Below, one piece after another: positions 1 through 7,802 of a stretch of DNA of 64,000 nt. This DNA comes from JB111 sp052093225 (lineage in GTDB: Bacteria > Actinomycetota > Actinomycetes > Actinomycetales > Actinomycetaceae). Position 1 is the stretch's first letter, and every line of letters starts with the position of its first letter. The translations under genes were made by a program, and so were the position numbers. The stretch covers positions 1-64,000 of the forward strand of contig JBQDDG010000009.1 in assembly GCA_052093225.1 (NCBI GenBank). The letters run 5' to 3'. Under the pieces are notes generated by a model. The model worked only from the letters and a program-made list of their open reading frames with translations. It was not told the origin of the DNA and did not search any database.

Positions 1-637
1 CCTCCATCGCGGGCAGGTCGTTGTACGGCACGACGACGGTGAGCGCCGCGATCTCCTCCGGGACCCCCGGCGTGCCGGGGATGCCGAGCGTCGCCACCCC
101 GGACCCCGCGTCCACGAGCAGGGAGTCCGAGTGGCCGTGATAATGCCCGGCGACCTTGACGAGCACCGGACGTCCGGTGACCCCGCGGGCGAGGCGCACG
201 GCCGTCATCGTGGCCTCGGTGCCCGAGCTGACGAACCGCACCCGCTCGGCGGGAGCCACACGCGAGGTGACGGCGCGGGCCAGCTCGGTCTCCGCCGTCG
301 TCGGGGCGCCGAAACTGAGGCCCGCCGAGGCGGCCTCCCGCACGGCGCCGACCACCTCGGGGTGTGCGTGCCCGAGCAGCGCCGGCCCCCACGAGGCGAC
401 GAGATCGACGTAGGAGCGCCCGTCGACGTCGGTGACGTACGCCCCCGACGCCGAGGAGATGAACCGGGGCGTCCCGCCGACCGACCCGTACGCGCGGACC
501 GGTGAGTCCACCCCGCCCGGGATCGCCGCCCGCGCCGCCGAGAAGGCGGCCTCGCTCGCCGAGCCGCTCGTCGCGGGCGCGGCGGCTCCACCCGTCGATG
601 CCGCCCCGCCTGCTCCGGTCGCCTTGTCCACCTGCAT
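1..637 (-). CDS. hemL: Glutamate-1-semialdehyde 2,1-aminomutase, N-terminal part (cut by window edge)
   Basis: PLP enzyme that converts glutamate-1-semialdehyde to 5-aminolevulinate, the second step of the C5 heme route. About 212 codons are present. After a low-complexity Ala/Gly/Ser start of about 22 residues the protein reads AIPGGVDSPVRAY, then a GAYVTDVDGRSYVDL block and WGPALLGHAHPEVV, all typical of GSA aminomutase. The PLP lysine lies beyond position 1 and cannot be checked. The ATG at 635-637 is preceded by GAGGAGCTG and sits 7 nt after the hemB stop, so it is the last gene visible of the hemC-hemD-hemB-hemL operon. Family assignment is firm; completeness is unknown. Confidence 0.93.
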   Translation of the reverse strand, partial: MQVDKATGAGGAASTGGAAAPATSGSASEAAFSAARAAIPGGVDSPVRAYGSVGGTPRFISSASGAYVTDVDGRSYVDLVASWGPALLGHAHPEVVGAVREAASAGLSFGAPTTAETELARAVTSRVAPAERVRFVSSGTEATMTAVRLARGVTGRPVLVKVAGHYHGHSDSLLVDAGSGVATLGIPGTPGVPEEIAALTVVVPYNDLPAME

Positions 638-644
638 CAGCTCC

Positions 645-1628
645 TCATCTCTCCCGCAGCCAGCCGGCTGCCTCTGTCGCCCAGTACGTCGCCACGATCC
701 CCGCGCCCGCCCGCCGGATCGACAGCAGCGTCTCGAGGATCGTCCGACGCCGGTCGATCCAGCCGCGCTCGGCTGCCGCCTCGACCATCGCCATCTCCCC
801 GGACACGTGATACGCCGCGACGGGCACGTCGACGGCCTCCGCGACGTCGCCCAGCACGTCGAGGTAGAGGGTGGCCGGCTTGACCATGACGACGTCGGCG
901 CCCTCCTCGACGTCGAGCAGCGCCTCGCGCAACCCCTCGCGCCGGTTCGCCGGGTCCATCTGATAGGTCGTGCGGTCCCCGCGCAGCTGGGAGTCGACGG
1001 CCTCGCGGAAGGGCCCGTAGAGGGCGGAGGCGTACTTCGCCGCGTAGGCCAGCGTGCCGGTGCTCGTGTGCCCGGCGCCGTCCAGCGCGGCGCGCACGGC
1101 CGCGACCTGGCCGTCCATCATCCCGGACAGCCCGAGCAGCGAGGCCCCCGCCTCGGCCTGGGCGAGCGCCATCTGGGCGTAGGCGTCGAGGGTGGCGTCG
1201 TTGTCCACGGTCCCGTCGGGGGCGAGCAGGCCGCAGTGGCCGTGGTCGGTGAACTCGTCGAGGCACAGGTCCGAGACGACGACCATCGACTCCCCGACCT
1301 CCTCGCGCAGCAGCCGCAGGCCGACGTTGGCGACGCCGTCCGGATCGGTGGCCGCGGACCCCGTCGCGTCGCGGGTGGCCGGGACGCCGAAGAGCATGAT
1401 CCCGCCGACGCCGGCCTCGGCTGCCTCGGAGGCCGCACGGCGCAGGGTCTCGGGCGTGTGCTGGACGACGCCGGGCATCGAGCCGATCGGTTGCGGCTCG
1501 GTGAGGTCCTCACGCAGGAACACCGGCAGCACGAGGTCGGCGGGGTCCATGCGGGTCTCGGCGACGAGCCGGCGCAGCGCGGGTGTGGTGCGCAGGCGTC
1601 GGGGTCGCACGTGCGGGAAGCCGGTCAT
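645..1628 (-). CDS. hemB: Delta-aminolevulinic acid dehydratase (porphobilinogen synthase)
   Basis: Condenses two 5-aminolevulinate molecules to porphobilinogen in the cytosol. 327 residues, the usual length. Both Schiff-base lysines are visible: K198 in LAYAAKYASALYGPF and K250 in VVMVKPATLYLDVL. The metal loop reads DLCLDEFTDHGHCG: C122 and C132 are present but the middle cysteine of the classical zinc site is Asp124, so the site is mixed Cys/Asp. The ATG at 1626-1628 overlaps the hemD stop (ATGA) and has an AGGAGG ribosome site, so the start is well supported. It is followed 7 nt later by hemL. Confidence 0.97.
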   Translation of the reverse strand: MTGFPHVRPRRLRTTPALRRLVAETRMDPADLVLPVFLREDLTEPQPIGSMPGVVQHTPETLRRAASEAAEAGVGGIMLFGVPATRDATGSAATDPDGVANVGLRLLREEVGESMVVVSDLCLDEFTDHGHCGLLAPDGTVDNDATLDAYAQMALAQAEAGASLLGLSGMMDGQVAAVRAALDGAGHTSTGTLAYAAKYASALYGPFREAVDSQLRGDRTTYQMDPANRREGLREALLDVEEGADVVMVKPATLYLDVLGDVAEAVDVPVAAYHVSGEMAMVEAAAERGWIDRRRTILETLLSIRRAGAGIVATYWATEAAGWLRER

Positions 1629-2581
1629 GGTCTCCTCCTGGTCCCTCTCGGGTGGGACGGGTCGGGCGTGATGGTCGCGGCAGTGGTGGTAGCGGTCGGT
1701 GCCTCGACGGCGGTGCCGGTCGCGGCGAGGCCCACTACGGCGTTGACCACCGCTTCCGGGGTGGGCGCCTGGGCGACCGCGGCGGGGCGCAGGCCGGCGG
1801 CGCGGACCGCCGCGGCGGTCGTGGGGCCGATGGCCACCAGGGCCACCGGGTCCGGGGGGCGCCCGGCGAGGGTGAGCAGGGCGTCCAGGGTGGAGGGTGC
1901 GGTGAGCACGACGACGTCGGGCCAGGGGTCGATCGCCGCCGCCACGTCCGGGGAGGGCGGCTCGGCGGCCACGGTGGTGTAGACCGCGACGGCGGACACC
2001 TCCCAGCCGGCCGCGGTCAGGCTCGCCGCGGTGGCCGGGTCGGCGAGGGCGCTCGCCGGGAGCAGCACGCGGCGGGCCGACGGGGTGCCGTCCCCGGTGG
2101 CCACTCGTTCCTCGGCCTCTGGCGCGCCGACGACGGTGAGCAGCGAGGCAGCCGTCCCCTCGGGGGCCTCGACGTCGACCTCGACACCGGCCGCCCGCAG
2201 CGCCGCGGAGGTCGCGGGGCCGACAGAGCCCACCCTCGTGCCGCCGGCGCGGGCACCCGCCACGGCGGCCGGCCACGGGCGCCCGCCGACCTCGAGATCG
2301 CGGAGCCGCTCGACGGTGCGGGCGGAGGTGACGAGCACCCAGGCCACGGCGTCGGGGTCGAGCGAGCCGGCCTCGACGTCGAGCGGCACGGTGCGGGTGA
2401 GCGTGGCCTCGAGGACCTCGGCACCCGCGCGCCGCAGGGCGTCGGCGATCCGGTGGTGCCCGGTGCGGGGGACGAGCACCTGCGTAGCGGTGGCCGCCAG
2501 GTCGTGGCTCCCGGTGCCGGGTCCCTCCCCACCCGGTCCACCGGTGTCCGGCACGCCCGGCTGCGCCCCTGTCTGCGTCAT
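1625..2581 (-). CDS. hemD: Uroporphyrinogen-III synthase
   Basis: Closes the linear hydroxymethylbilane with D-ring inversion to give uroporphyrinogen III. 318 residues, somewhat longer than the usual ~260 because of a Gly/Pro-rich N-terminal leader (about 28 residues) and an Ala/Thr-rich C-terminal tail. The fold signature is weak in this family, but VLVPRTG near the start, WVLVTSARTVERL, VGPATSAALRAAGV, VVVLTAPSTLDALL and VALVAIGPTTAAAVRAAG match the two alternating HemD domains. It overlaps hemC by ATGA upstream and hemB by ATGA downstream, so the three are translationally coupled. Identification rests on motifs plus position between hemC and hemB. Confidence 0.9.
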   Translation of the reverse strand: MTQTGAQPGVPDTGGPGGEGPGTGSHDLAATATQVLVPRTGHHRIADALRRAGAEVLEATLTRTVPLDVEAGSLDPDAVAWVLVTSARTVERLRDLEVGGRPWPAAVAGARAGGTRVGSVGPATSAALRAAGVEVDVEAPEGTAASLLTVVGAPEAEERVATGDGTPSARRVLLPASALADPATAASLTAAGWEVSAVAVYTTVAAEPPSPDVAAAIDPWPDVVVLTAPSTLDALLTLAGRPPDPVALVAIGPTTAAAVRAAGLRPAAVAQAPTPEAVVNAVVGLAATGTAVEAPTATTTAATITPDPSHPRGTRRRP

Positions 2582-3528
2582 GCGCCGTCCATGAGGGAGC
2601 CGGCGCCGGCGATGAGCAGCTCGTCGGCGAGGTCGCGCCCCACGGCCGCGGCCTCGGTGGTGTCGGCCGGGTCGAGCCGGGCGGTGGTCGAGCGGCGCAG
2701 GTGGACGGCGCCGTCGGTGCGCGACACGACGGCATCGAGGGTGAGGGTCCCGTCGACGGAGCGGGCGAGCGCACCGACCGGTGCGGCGCAGCCGGCCTCG
2801 AGCCTCCCGAGCAGGGTGCGCTCGGCGACCACCGCGGCCGCGGAGGATGCGTGGTGGATCGCGCGCAGGGCGTCGGCGAGGGCGGGCATGGTCTGGTCGG
2901 CGTCCTCCCGCGTCTCGACGGCGAGGGCGCCCTGGCCGGGGGCGGGCAAGAAGTCGGGCGGCCCGAGCAGCTCGGTGACGGCGCCGGCGAGGCCGAGACG
3001 TCGCAGGCCGGACAGGGCGAGCACGACGGCGTCGAGGTCGTCGTGGATGCGGGCGAGCCGGGTGGGGACGTTGCCCCGGATGTCGACGATCTCCAGGTCC
3101 GCGCGGGCGATCCGCAGCAGGGCGGCCCGTCGGGGCGAGCCCGTGCCCACGCGGGCGCCGGCCGGCAGGGTCGCCAGGGCGTGGCCGTCGCGCGCGCACA
3201 GCGCGTCGCGGGGGTCCTCGCGCTCGGGCACGGCGGCGATGCTCAGCCCGGGGTAGGGGGCGACGGGCAGGTCCTTGAGCGAGTGCACGACGACGTCGAC
3301 CGCCTCGTCGAGCAGCGCGGCGCGCAGCGCGCCGACGAAGACCCCGGTACCGCCGAGTGTGGACAGCGGGGCGCGGTTGACGTCGCCCTCGGTGCGGACG
3401 ACGACGAGCTCGACCGGGCCCGCACCGGCTGCGGTGAGGGCGTCGGCGACGTGGCGGGACTGGGTGCGGGCGAGGTCGGAGCCGCGGGTGCCCAGTCGCC
3501 AGGGACGGTCGGGGGGCGCGGAGGTCAT
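2578..3528 (-). CDS. hemC: Hydroxymethylbilane synthase (porphobilinogen deaminase)
   Basis: Polymerises four porphobilinogens into hydroxymethylbilane. 316 residues from the ATG at 3526-3528; an upstream in-frame ATG would add 27 residues unlike the family, so the shorter start is chosen because RLGTRGSDLARTQS should lie close to the N-terminus. The catalytic loop VHSLKDLP, GTGSPRRAALL, DIRGNVPTRL and the dipyrromethane-cofactor cysteine C247 in LEAGCAAPVGALA are present. It is the first gene of hemC-hemD-hemB-hemL and is separated from cgoX by 214 bp that must hold its promoter. Confidence 0.96.
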   Translation of the reverse strand: MTSAPPDRPWRLGTRGSDLARTQSRHVADALTAAGAGPVELVVVRTEGDVNRAPLSTLGGTGVFVGALRAALLDEAVDVVVHSLKDLPVAPYPGLSIAAVPEREDPRDALCARDGHALATLPAGARVGTGSPRRAALLRIARADLEIVDIRGNVPTRLARIHDDLDAVVLALSGLRRLGLAGAVTELLGPPDFLPAPGQGALAVETREDADQTMPALADALRAIHHASSAAAVVAERTLLGRLEAGCAAPVGALARSVDGTLTLDAVVSRTDGAVHLRRSTTARLDPADTTEAAAVGRDLADELLIAGAGSLMDGA

Positions 3529-3742
3529 GGCCCCATCCTCGCACCGGGACGCCTCGGGAGACATTCGAGATATGCGTGCTCCGCGTGCCGGAAATAGCGA
3601 CGTCGACATTTCTGTGAGTTTGTCCTGACGGTGTGTCGTGACAATCGTCGAGAATATGACGACGCGTCGTCATGTGCGCGTTCTCTCCCGGCTCTGCCGA
3701 GGGGTGGAACCTGTGAGGTGCATGTGTGAGATGCCTGTCAGA
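3529..3742. promoter_or_regulatory. hemC upstream region with an 18-bp perfect palindrome
   Basis: This 214-bp spacer between cgoX and hemC is visibly more AT-rich than its surroundings. At 3656-3673 it holds ATGACGACGCGTCGTCAT, which equals its own reverse complement over all 18 bases. It lies about 130 bp upstream of the hemC start, where a promoter for the hemC-D-B-L operon is expected. A dimeric repressor or activator site is the natural reading; no known heme or iron box (for example the DtxR type) is matched. Exact -10/-35 elements are not clear. Confidence 0.5.
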
Positions 3743-5197
3743 TCACAGGGTCGGGGCGAGGTCGCGGGCATGCGCGACGACCGCCGGCAGGCCCGTCCCG
3801 GCGACCCACGCACCCGTGAGGTGCAGCCCCGCCGCGGCCGCGTCGTCGGCGAGCGTGGCGACGGCCGCCCGCGTGGCCGGGGTCTGCGGGGCGAGCGCGC
3901 CGGAGTGGGAGAAGGGGGCGTGGGCCAGCAGCCGGTTGCGGTTCAGTCCGACGCCCAGCAGGGCCGAGGCGTCGGCGAGGGCCTCCTCGACGTCGATCGG
4001 CCGGGGCCGCTGGCCCGGCCGCCCGTAGGACAGCCGCACGGCGTGACGGCCGTCGAGGTGTGCCGCGACCCACGGCCACTTCGCGCTCGCGTGGGTCACT
4101 GCCTTGGCCCGAACCGGCCGCCCGTCGGGCCGGGCCCCCTGCTCGACGATGAGCCCCGAGCCACGCGGCGCCGCGTCCAGCGCGGGGGCGTCGAGGAGGA
4201 GCGTGAGGTGCTCGACCGGGGCGCCGCGCGTGAGCCGTACCTCCGCCGCGCTCGGGACGTGTCCGTCGAGCAGACCGAGCGCGGCCGGGCCCGGCAGGGC
4301 GAGGACGACCTGCCGCGCGCGGTCGGTGGTGCGGGTGGCGGCGTCCATGGTCGCGGCGTCCGCGGTGCCGGCGGCACGGTCGGCCGCGCTGCTGCCCGTG
4401 GAGTGGGCGAGCCAGCCGTCGCCGTCGCGGGTGAGCGCGGCCACCGCGCGGCCGGTGCGCACCTCGACCCCGGCGGCGCGCGCGGCATCGAGCAGGGCGG
4501 CGGGCAGCCGGTGCATCCCGCCGCGCACGGTCGCCACCGCCGGCCGGTCCCCGACCAGCGAGCGCACCGCTGCGCCGAGCGAACCGGTCCGCCCCCGGGC
4601 CGCCTGCAGCCCCGGCGCGACGACGTCGACGTCGAGGTCCTCCGGCGCCGCGGCGTGCAGGGCGCCGACGATCGGGCGGACCAGCCGCTCGAGCACGGCC
4701 TCGCCCATCGCCGCCCGCACAAACTCGGCGAGCGAGGTCGGGCCGTCCGCGCTCACGCGCTCCGCCCCGCCACCGGGCGCCGCGCCGCCGTCCCGCCGGG
4801 ACGCCACCTCCGCCTCCTCGGCGCCGAGCAGCCCGACGACGGCCGGGTGCGTGAGATCGCCAGGGATCCCCAGCAGCGACCCGGGGGGCACCGGCCGCGC
4901 GGCACCTCCCGCGGGCTGCACCCAGCTGACGGCCGCCGGGTGCTCGACCGCCAGCCCGAGCTCACGGGCCAGGTCGAGCGCCGCGGGGCGACGGGTGCCC
5001 ATCGCCTCGGCCCCGGCGTCGAGCACGACCTGACCACCCCCCACCGTCACCGGCAGCGGCGCGACGAGCCCGCCCACCCGGCCCTGGGCCTCGAGCAGGA
5101 GCACCGAGCGGCCGACGCGGGCGGCGTCATGGGCGACGGTGAGCCCGGCGACCCCGCCCCCGACGACGACGAGGTCGAAGGTCCGGCGCTCCGTCAC
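3743..5197 (-). CDS. cgoX: Coproporphyrinogen III oxidase, FAD-dependent (HemY/HemG-type)
   Basis: Oxidises coproporphyrinogen III to coproporphyrin III in the branch used by Actinobacteria; older annotations call it protoporphyrinogen oxidase. 484 residues, normal length. The FAD-binding Rossmann motif VVGGGVAGLTVA lies at residues 9-20, followed by LLLEAQGRVGG. The C-terminus carries GAWVAGTGLPAVVAHARD, the usual FAD-contacting end. The start is GTG at 5195-5197, overlapping the hemE stop as GTGA; a longer frame upstream is not supported. The presence of cpfC and chdC nearby supports the coproporphyrin assignment rather than the protoporphyrin one. Confidence 0.93.
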   Translation of the reverse strand: MTERRTFDLVVVGGGVAGLTVAHDAARVGRSVLLLEAQGRVGGLVAPLPVTVGGGQVVLDAGAEAMGTRRPAALDLARELGLAVEHPAAVSWVQPAGGAARPVPPGSLLGIPGDLTHPAVVGLLGAEEAEVASRRDGGAAPGGGAERVSADGPTSLAEFVRAAMGEAVLERLVRPIVGALHAAAPEDLDVDVVAPGLQAARGRTGSLGAAVRSLVGDRPAVATVRGGMHRLPAALLDAARAAGVEVRTGRAVAALTRDGDGWLAHSTGSSAADRAAGTADAATMDAATRTTDRARQVVLALPGPAALGLLDGHVPSAAEVRLTRGAPVEHLTLLLDAPALDAAPRGSGLIVEQGARPDGRPVRAKAVTHASAKWPWVAAHLDGRHAVRLSYGRPGQRPRPIDVEEALADASALLGVGLNRNRLLAHAPFSHSGALAPQTPATRAAVATLADDAAAAGLHLTGAWVAGTGLPAVVAHARDLAPTL

Positions 5198-6261
5198 AGG
5201 CTGTGGACCAGCTCGACGATGCGGGTGAGCACGCCCGGGTCCGTCGTCGGGGGCACGCCGTGGCCGAGGTTGACGATGTGCCCCGGGGCGGCGCGGCCCG
5301 CCTCGACGACGTCGCGCACGTGGCGCTCGAGCACCTCCCACGGCGCGGTGAGCAGGGCGGGGTCGATGTTGCCCTGGAGCGGGACGCGGCCGCCGAGCCG
5401 GTCGCTCGCGACGTCGAGCCTGATCCGGTGGTCGACGCCGACGACCTCGGCGTGGCCGGCCATGACGGTGAGCAGCTCGGAGGTCCCCGTGCCGAAGGTG
5501 ATCCGCGGGACGCGGCCCGCCACGGGCGCCAGCGCGCGTGCCGACCAGGGGGCCACGCGGCGGGTGTAGTCCTCGACCGACAGGGAGCCGGCCCAGGAGT
5601 CGAAGAGCTGGACGGCGCGCACCCCGGCGTCGACCTGGGCGGTGAGGAAGGCGCCGGTGAGGTCCGCGGTCCAGGCCATGAGCCGCTCCCAGGCCGCCGG
5701 GTCGGCGTGCATGAGCGAGCGGGCCGCCAGGTGGTCGCGCGAGGGACGCCCCTCGACGAGATAGGCGGCGAGCGTGAAGGGGGCGCCGCCGAAGCCGATG
5801 AGCGGGGTCTCGCCGGGGCGGTCGCCGGTGCCCAGCTCGGCCACGACGGCGCGGACCGCGGCCGTGATCGGGGCGTGGTCACCGGGTGCGTGGGCGACGA
5901 GGCGGTCGACGTCGGCGGTGGTGCGCACGGGCTCGGCGATGACCGGGCCGACGCCGGGGACGATCTCGACGTCGATGCCGGCCAGGCGGAGCGGCACGAC
6001 GATGTCGGAGAAGAGGATCGCCGCGTCGACGCCGTGGCGGCGCACCGGCTGGCAGGTGATCTCCGCGGCGAGGTCCGGCGTCAGGCAGGCCTCGAGCATC
6101 TCCGTGCCCGCGCGCACCTCGCGGTACTCGGGCAGCGAGCGGCCGGCCTGCCGCATGAACCAGACCGGCAGGCGGTCCGTGCGCCGTCCGAAACTGGCCT
6201 CGAGAAGGGCGGGGGAGGAGGTCGGCGCGATCGGTTCGGCACGGTTACCGGAAATGGTCAT
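5194..6261 (-). CDS. hemE: Uroporphyrinogen decarboxylase
   Basis: Decarboxylates the four acetate side chains of uroporphyrinogen III to give coproporphyrinogen III. 355 residues. The N-terminal signature VWFMRQAGRSLPEYREVR and the second one GFGGAPFTLAAYLVEG are both intact, as is the YTRRVAPWSARAL region. The ATG at 6259-6261 is chosen because the family starts shortly before the PVWFMRQAGR block; an earlier in-frame start would overlap hemA. It is first in a two-gene unit with cgoX (GTGA overlap) and is divergent from hemA. Confidence 0.96.
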   Translation of the reverse strand: MTISGNRAEPIAPTSSPALLEASFGRRTDRLPVWFMRQAGRSLPEYREVRAGTEMLEACLTPDLAAEITCQPVRRHGVDAAILFSDIVVPLRLAGIDVEIVPGVGPVIAEPVRTTADVDRLVAHAPGDHAPITAAVRAVVAELGTGDRPGETPLIGFGGAPFTLAAYLVEGRPSRDHLAARSLMHADPAAWERLMAWTADLTGAFLTAQVDAGVRAVQLFDSWAGSLSVEDYTRRVAPWSARALAPVAGRVPRITFGTGTSELLTVMAGHAEVVGVDHRIRLDVASDRLGGRVPLQGNIDPALLTAPWEVLERHVRDVVEAGRAAPGHIVNLGHGVPPTTDPGVLTRIVELVHSL

Positions 6262-6308
6262 GGCGAATAGTGTGCACGCGGCGCGAGGGGAATGGTTAGC
6301 CTGTTTCG
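6262..6308. promoter_or_regulatory. Divergent hemE/hemA promoter spacer; leaderless -10 for hemA
   Basis: Only 47 bp separate the starts of hemE (minus) and hemA (plus). On the plus strand TAGCCT at 6297-6302 is followed by exactly six bases and then the hemA GTG, the spacing expected when transcription begins on the start codon; no Shine-Dalgarno lies at normal distance. On the minus strand CACTAT sits five bases before the hemE ATG and may be its -10. The two promoters therefore overlap or abut, so binding of one regulator could affect both halves of the pathway. Confidence 0.5.
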
Positions 6309-7802
6309 GTGCCACTCGTCCTGCTTTCCGCCGATCACCACTCGGTGACCCTCGACGACCTCGAGCGGCTCAGCGTCGGGGCCGGCTCCCTGCCCGCCGC
6401 GCTCACCCGGCACCCCGCCGTGAGCGGCGCCGTCGTGCTCACCACCTGCAACCGCGTCGAGCTCTACCTCGACGCCACCGACGCCGACCACGCCCTCGAG
6501 GGCGCCCGACGCGCCCTGTCCGCCGGCTCGGGCGTGGCCGCGGCGGAGGTCGGCGCGCTGACGGCCGCGACCCACGGGGACGAGGTCGTCCAGCACCTGT
6601 TCGAGGTGGCCGGCGGCCTGGACGCCATGGTCGTCGGCGAGCGGGAGATCGTCGGGCAGGTCCGTCGCGCACTGGAGGACGCGCGGGCGGTCGGTGCCAC
6701 GACCCCCGACCTCGAGGAGCTGCTGCAGCGGGCCTCGAAGGCCTCGCGTCGCGTCGCGGTGGCCACGGACCTGGCCGCCGCCGGACGGTCGGTCGTCTCG
6801 GTGGCCCTCGACCTCGCCGCGCACGTCGCCCGGGGTGTGGTCGCGCCCGGCGCCGCTGCGGGTGAGGTCGTCGACGGCGCGACGGCGACGACGTCGGCCA
6901 CGACGTCGGACCCGACGGCGGCGCTCCCCTCGAGCACCGCCCCGGACCCCGCCTGCCCGCGCGAGGCGGACGCCCCGCCCGTCCCCGGCCCCCGCGACCT
7001 GCCGCGCGCCAGCTGGGCGGGTGCCCGCGCCCTCGTCGTCGGCACCGGCGCCTACGCCGGTGCCACCCTGGCCGCGCTGCGCCGTCGCGAGTGCTCCGAC
7101 ATCCGCGTCTGGTCCGCCTCCGGCCGCGCCGAGCGTTTCGCCGCGGAGGAGGACGTCCGCTCCGCCGGCGACCTGGCCGTCGAGCTCGCCGAGGCCGACG
7201 TCGTCGTCACCTGCCGCGGCACGGGTGTGCCCGTCGTCGACGAGACCACCCTGGGCGCCGCGCTCGAGGCACGCCGGGCGGCCGGACGCGGCGAGGCGCT
7301 CGTCGTCGTCGACCTCGCCCTGCGGCACGACGTCACCCCCGCCGCGGCCGCCCTGGACGGGGTGCGCGTCATCGACCTCGACACGGTCAAGGCCCACGCC
7401 CCGGCCGCCACCGACGGTCAGGTGCACCGCGCCCAGGAGGTGCTCGCCGAGGAGGTGCGCGCCGTCGTCGCCACCCGCGCCGAGCGCGAGATGGACGAGG
7501 TCGTCCTCGCCGTGCGCGACCGGGTCGGCGCCGCCCTGGAGGACGAGCTCGGCCGCCTCCCGATGGGCGGCACCGTCCCCGCCGACGACGCGGCCCGCGC
7601 CCTGCGGCGCCTGGCCGCCCGCCTCGCGCACCCGCCGACGGTTGCCGCACGCGCCGCCGGCCGGGAGGGACGCGGCGAGGAGTTCACCCGCGCGCTCGAG
7701 CTCGTCACCGGCATCGCCGTCGGTGACGGAGCCGCAGCGGGTGCCGCAGCAGCCACCGACCCCGGCGCCCCGGGCGCCACGAGACGAAGGAACACCGCGT
7801 GA
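6309..7802 (+). CDS. hemA: Glutamyl-tRNA reductase (full-length copy)
   Basis: NADPH-dependent reduction of glutamyl-tRNA(Glu) to glutamate-1-semialdehyde, the committed step of heme synthesis. 497 residues. The catalytic Cys47 is in VLTTCNRVELY and the conserved His96 in VVQHLFEVAGGLDAMVVGE. The NADPH Rossmann turn GTGAYAGAT starts at about residue 245 and the C-terminal dimerisation helix region ends with LARLAHPPTVAARAAG. Odd feature: a ~48-residue Ala/Thr/Pro-rich insert (about residues 175-235) between the spinal helix and the NADPH domain. The GTG start is inferred from the leaderless promoter and from family alignment. GTGA overlap with cpfC. Confidence 0.96.
   Translation: MPLVLLSADHHSVTLDDLERLSVGAGSLPAALTRHPAVSGAVVLTTCNRVELYLDATDADHALEGARRALSAGSGVAAAEVGALTAATHGDEVVQHLFEVAGGLDAMVVGEREIVGQVRRALEDARAVGATTPDLEELLQRASKASRRVAVATDLAAAGRSVVSVALDLAAHVARGVVAPGAAAGEVVDGATATTSATTSDPTAALPSSTAPDPACPREADAPPVPGPRDLPRASWAGARALVVGTGAYAGATLAALRRRECSDIRVWSASGRAERFAAEEDVRSAGDLAVELAEADVVVTCRGTGVPVVDETTLGAALEARRAAGRGEALVVVDLALRHDVTPAAAALDGVRVIDLDTVKAHAPAATDGQVHRAQEVLAEEVRAVVATRAEREMDEVVLAVRDRVGAALEDELGRLPMGGTVPADDAARALRRLAARLAHPPTVAARAAGREGRGEEFTRALELVTGIAVGDGAAAGAAAATDPGAPGATRRRNTA

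Noticed and set aside
6291..6302. DtxR/IdeR iron box before hemA
   Set aside because: GGTTAGCCT resembles half a box, but the inverted other half is missing; it is better explained as the -10 region.
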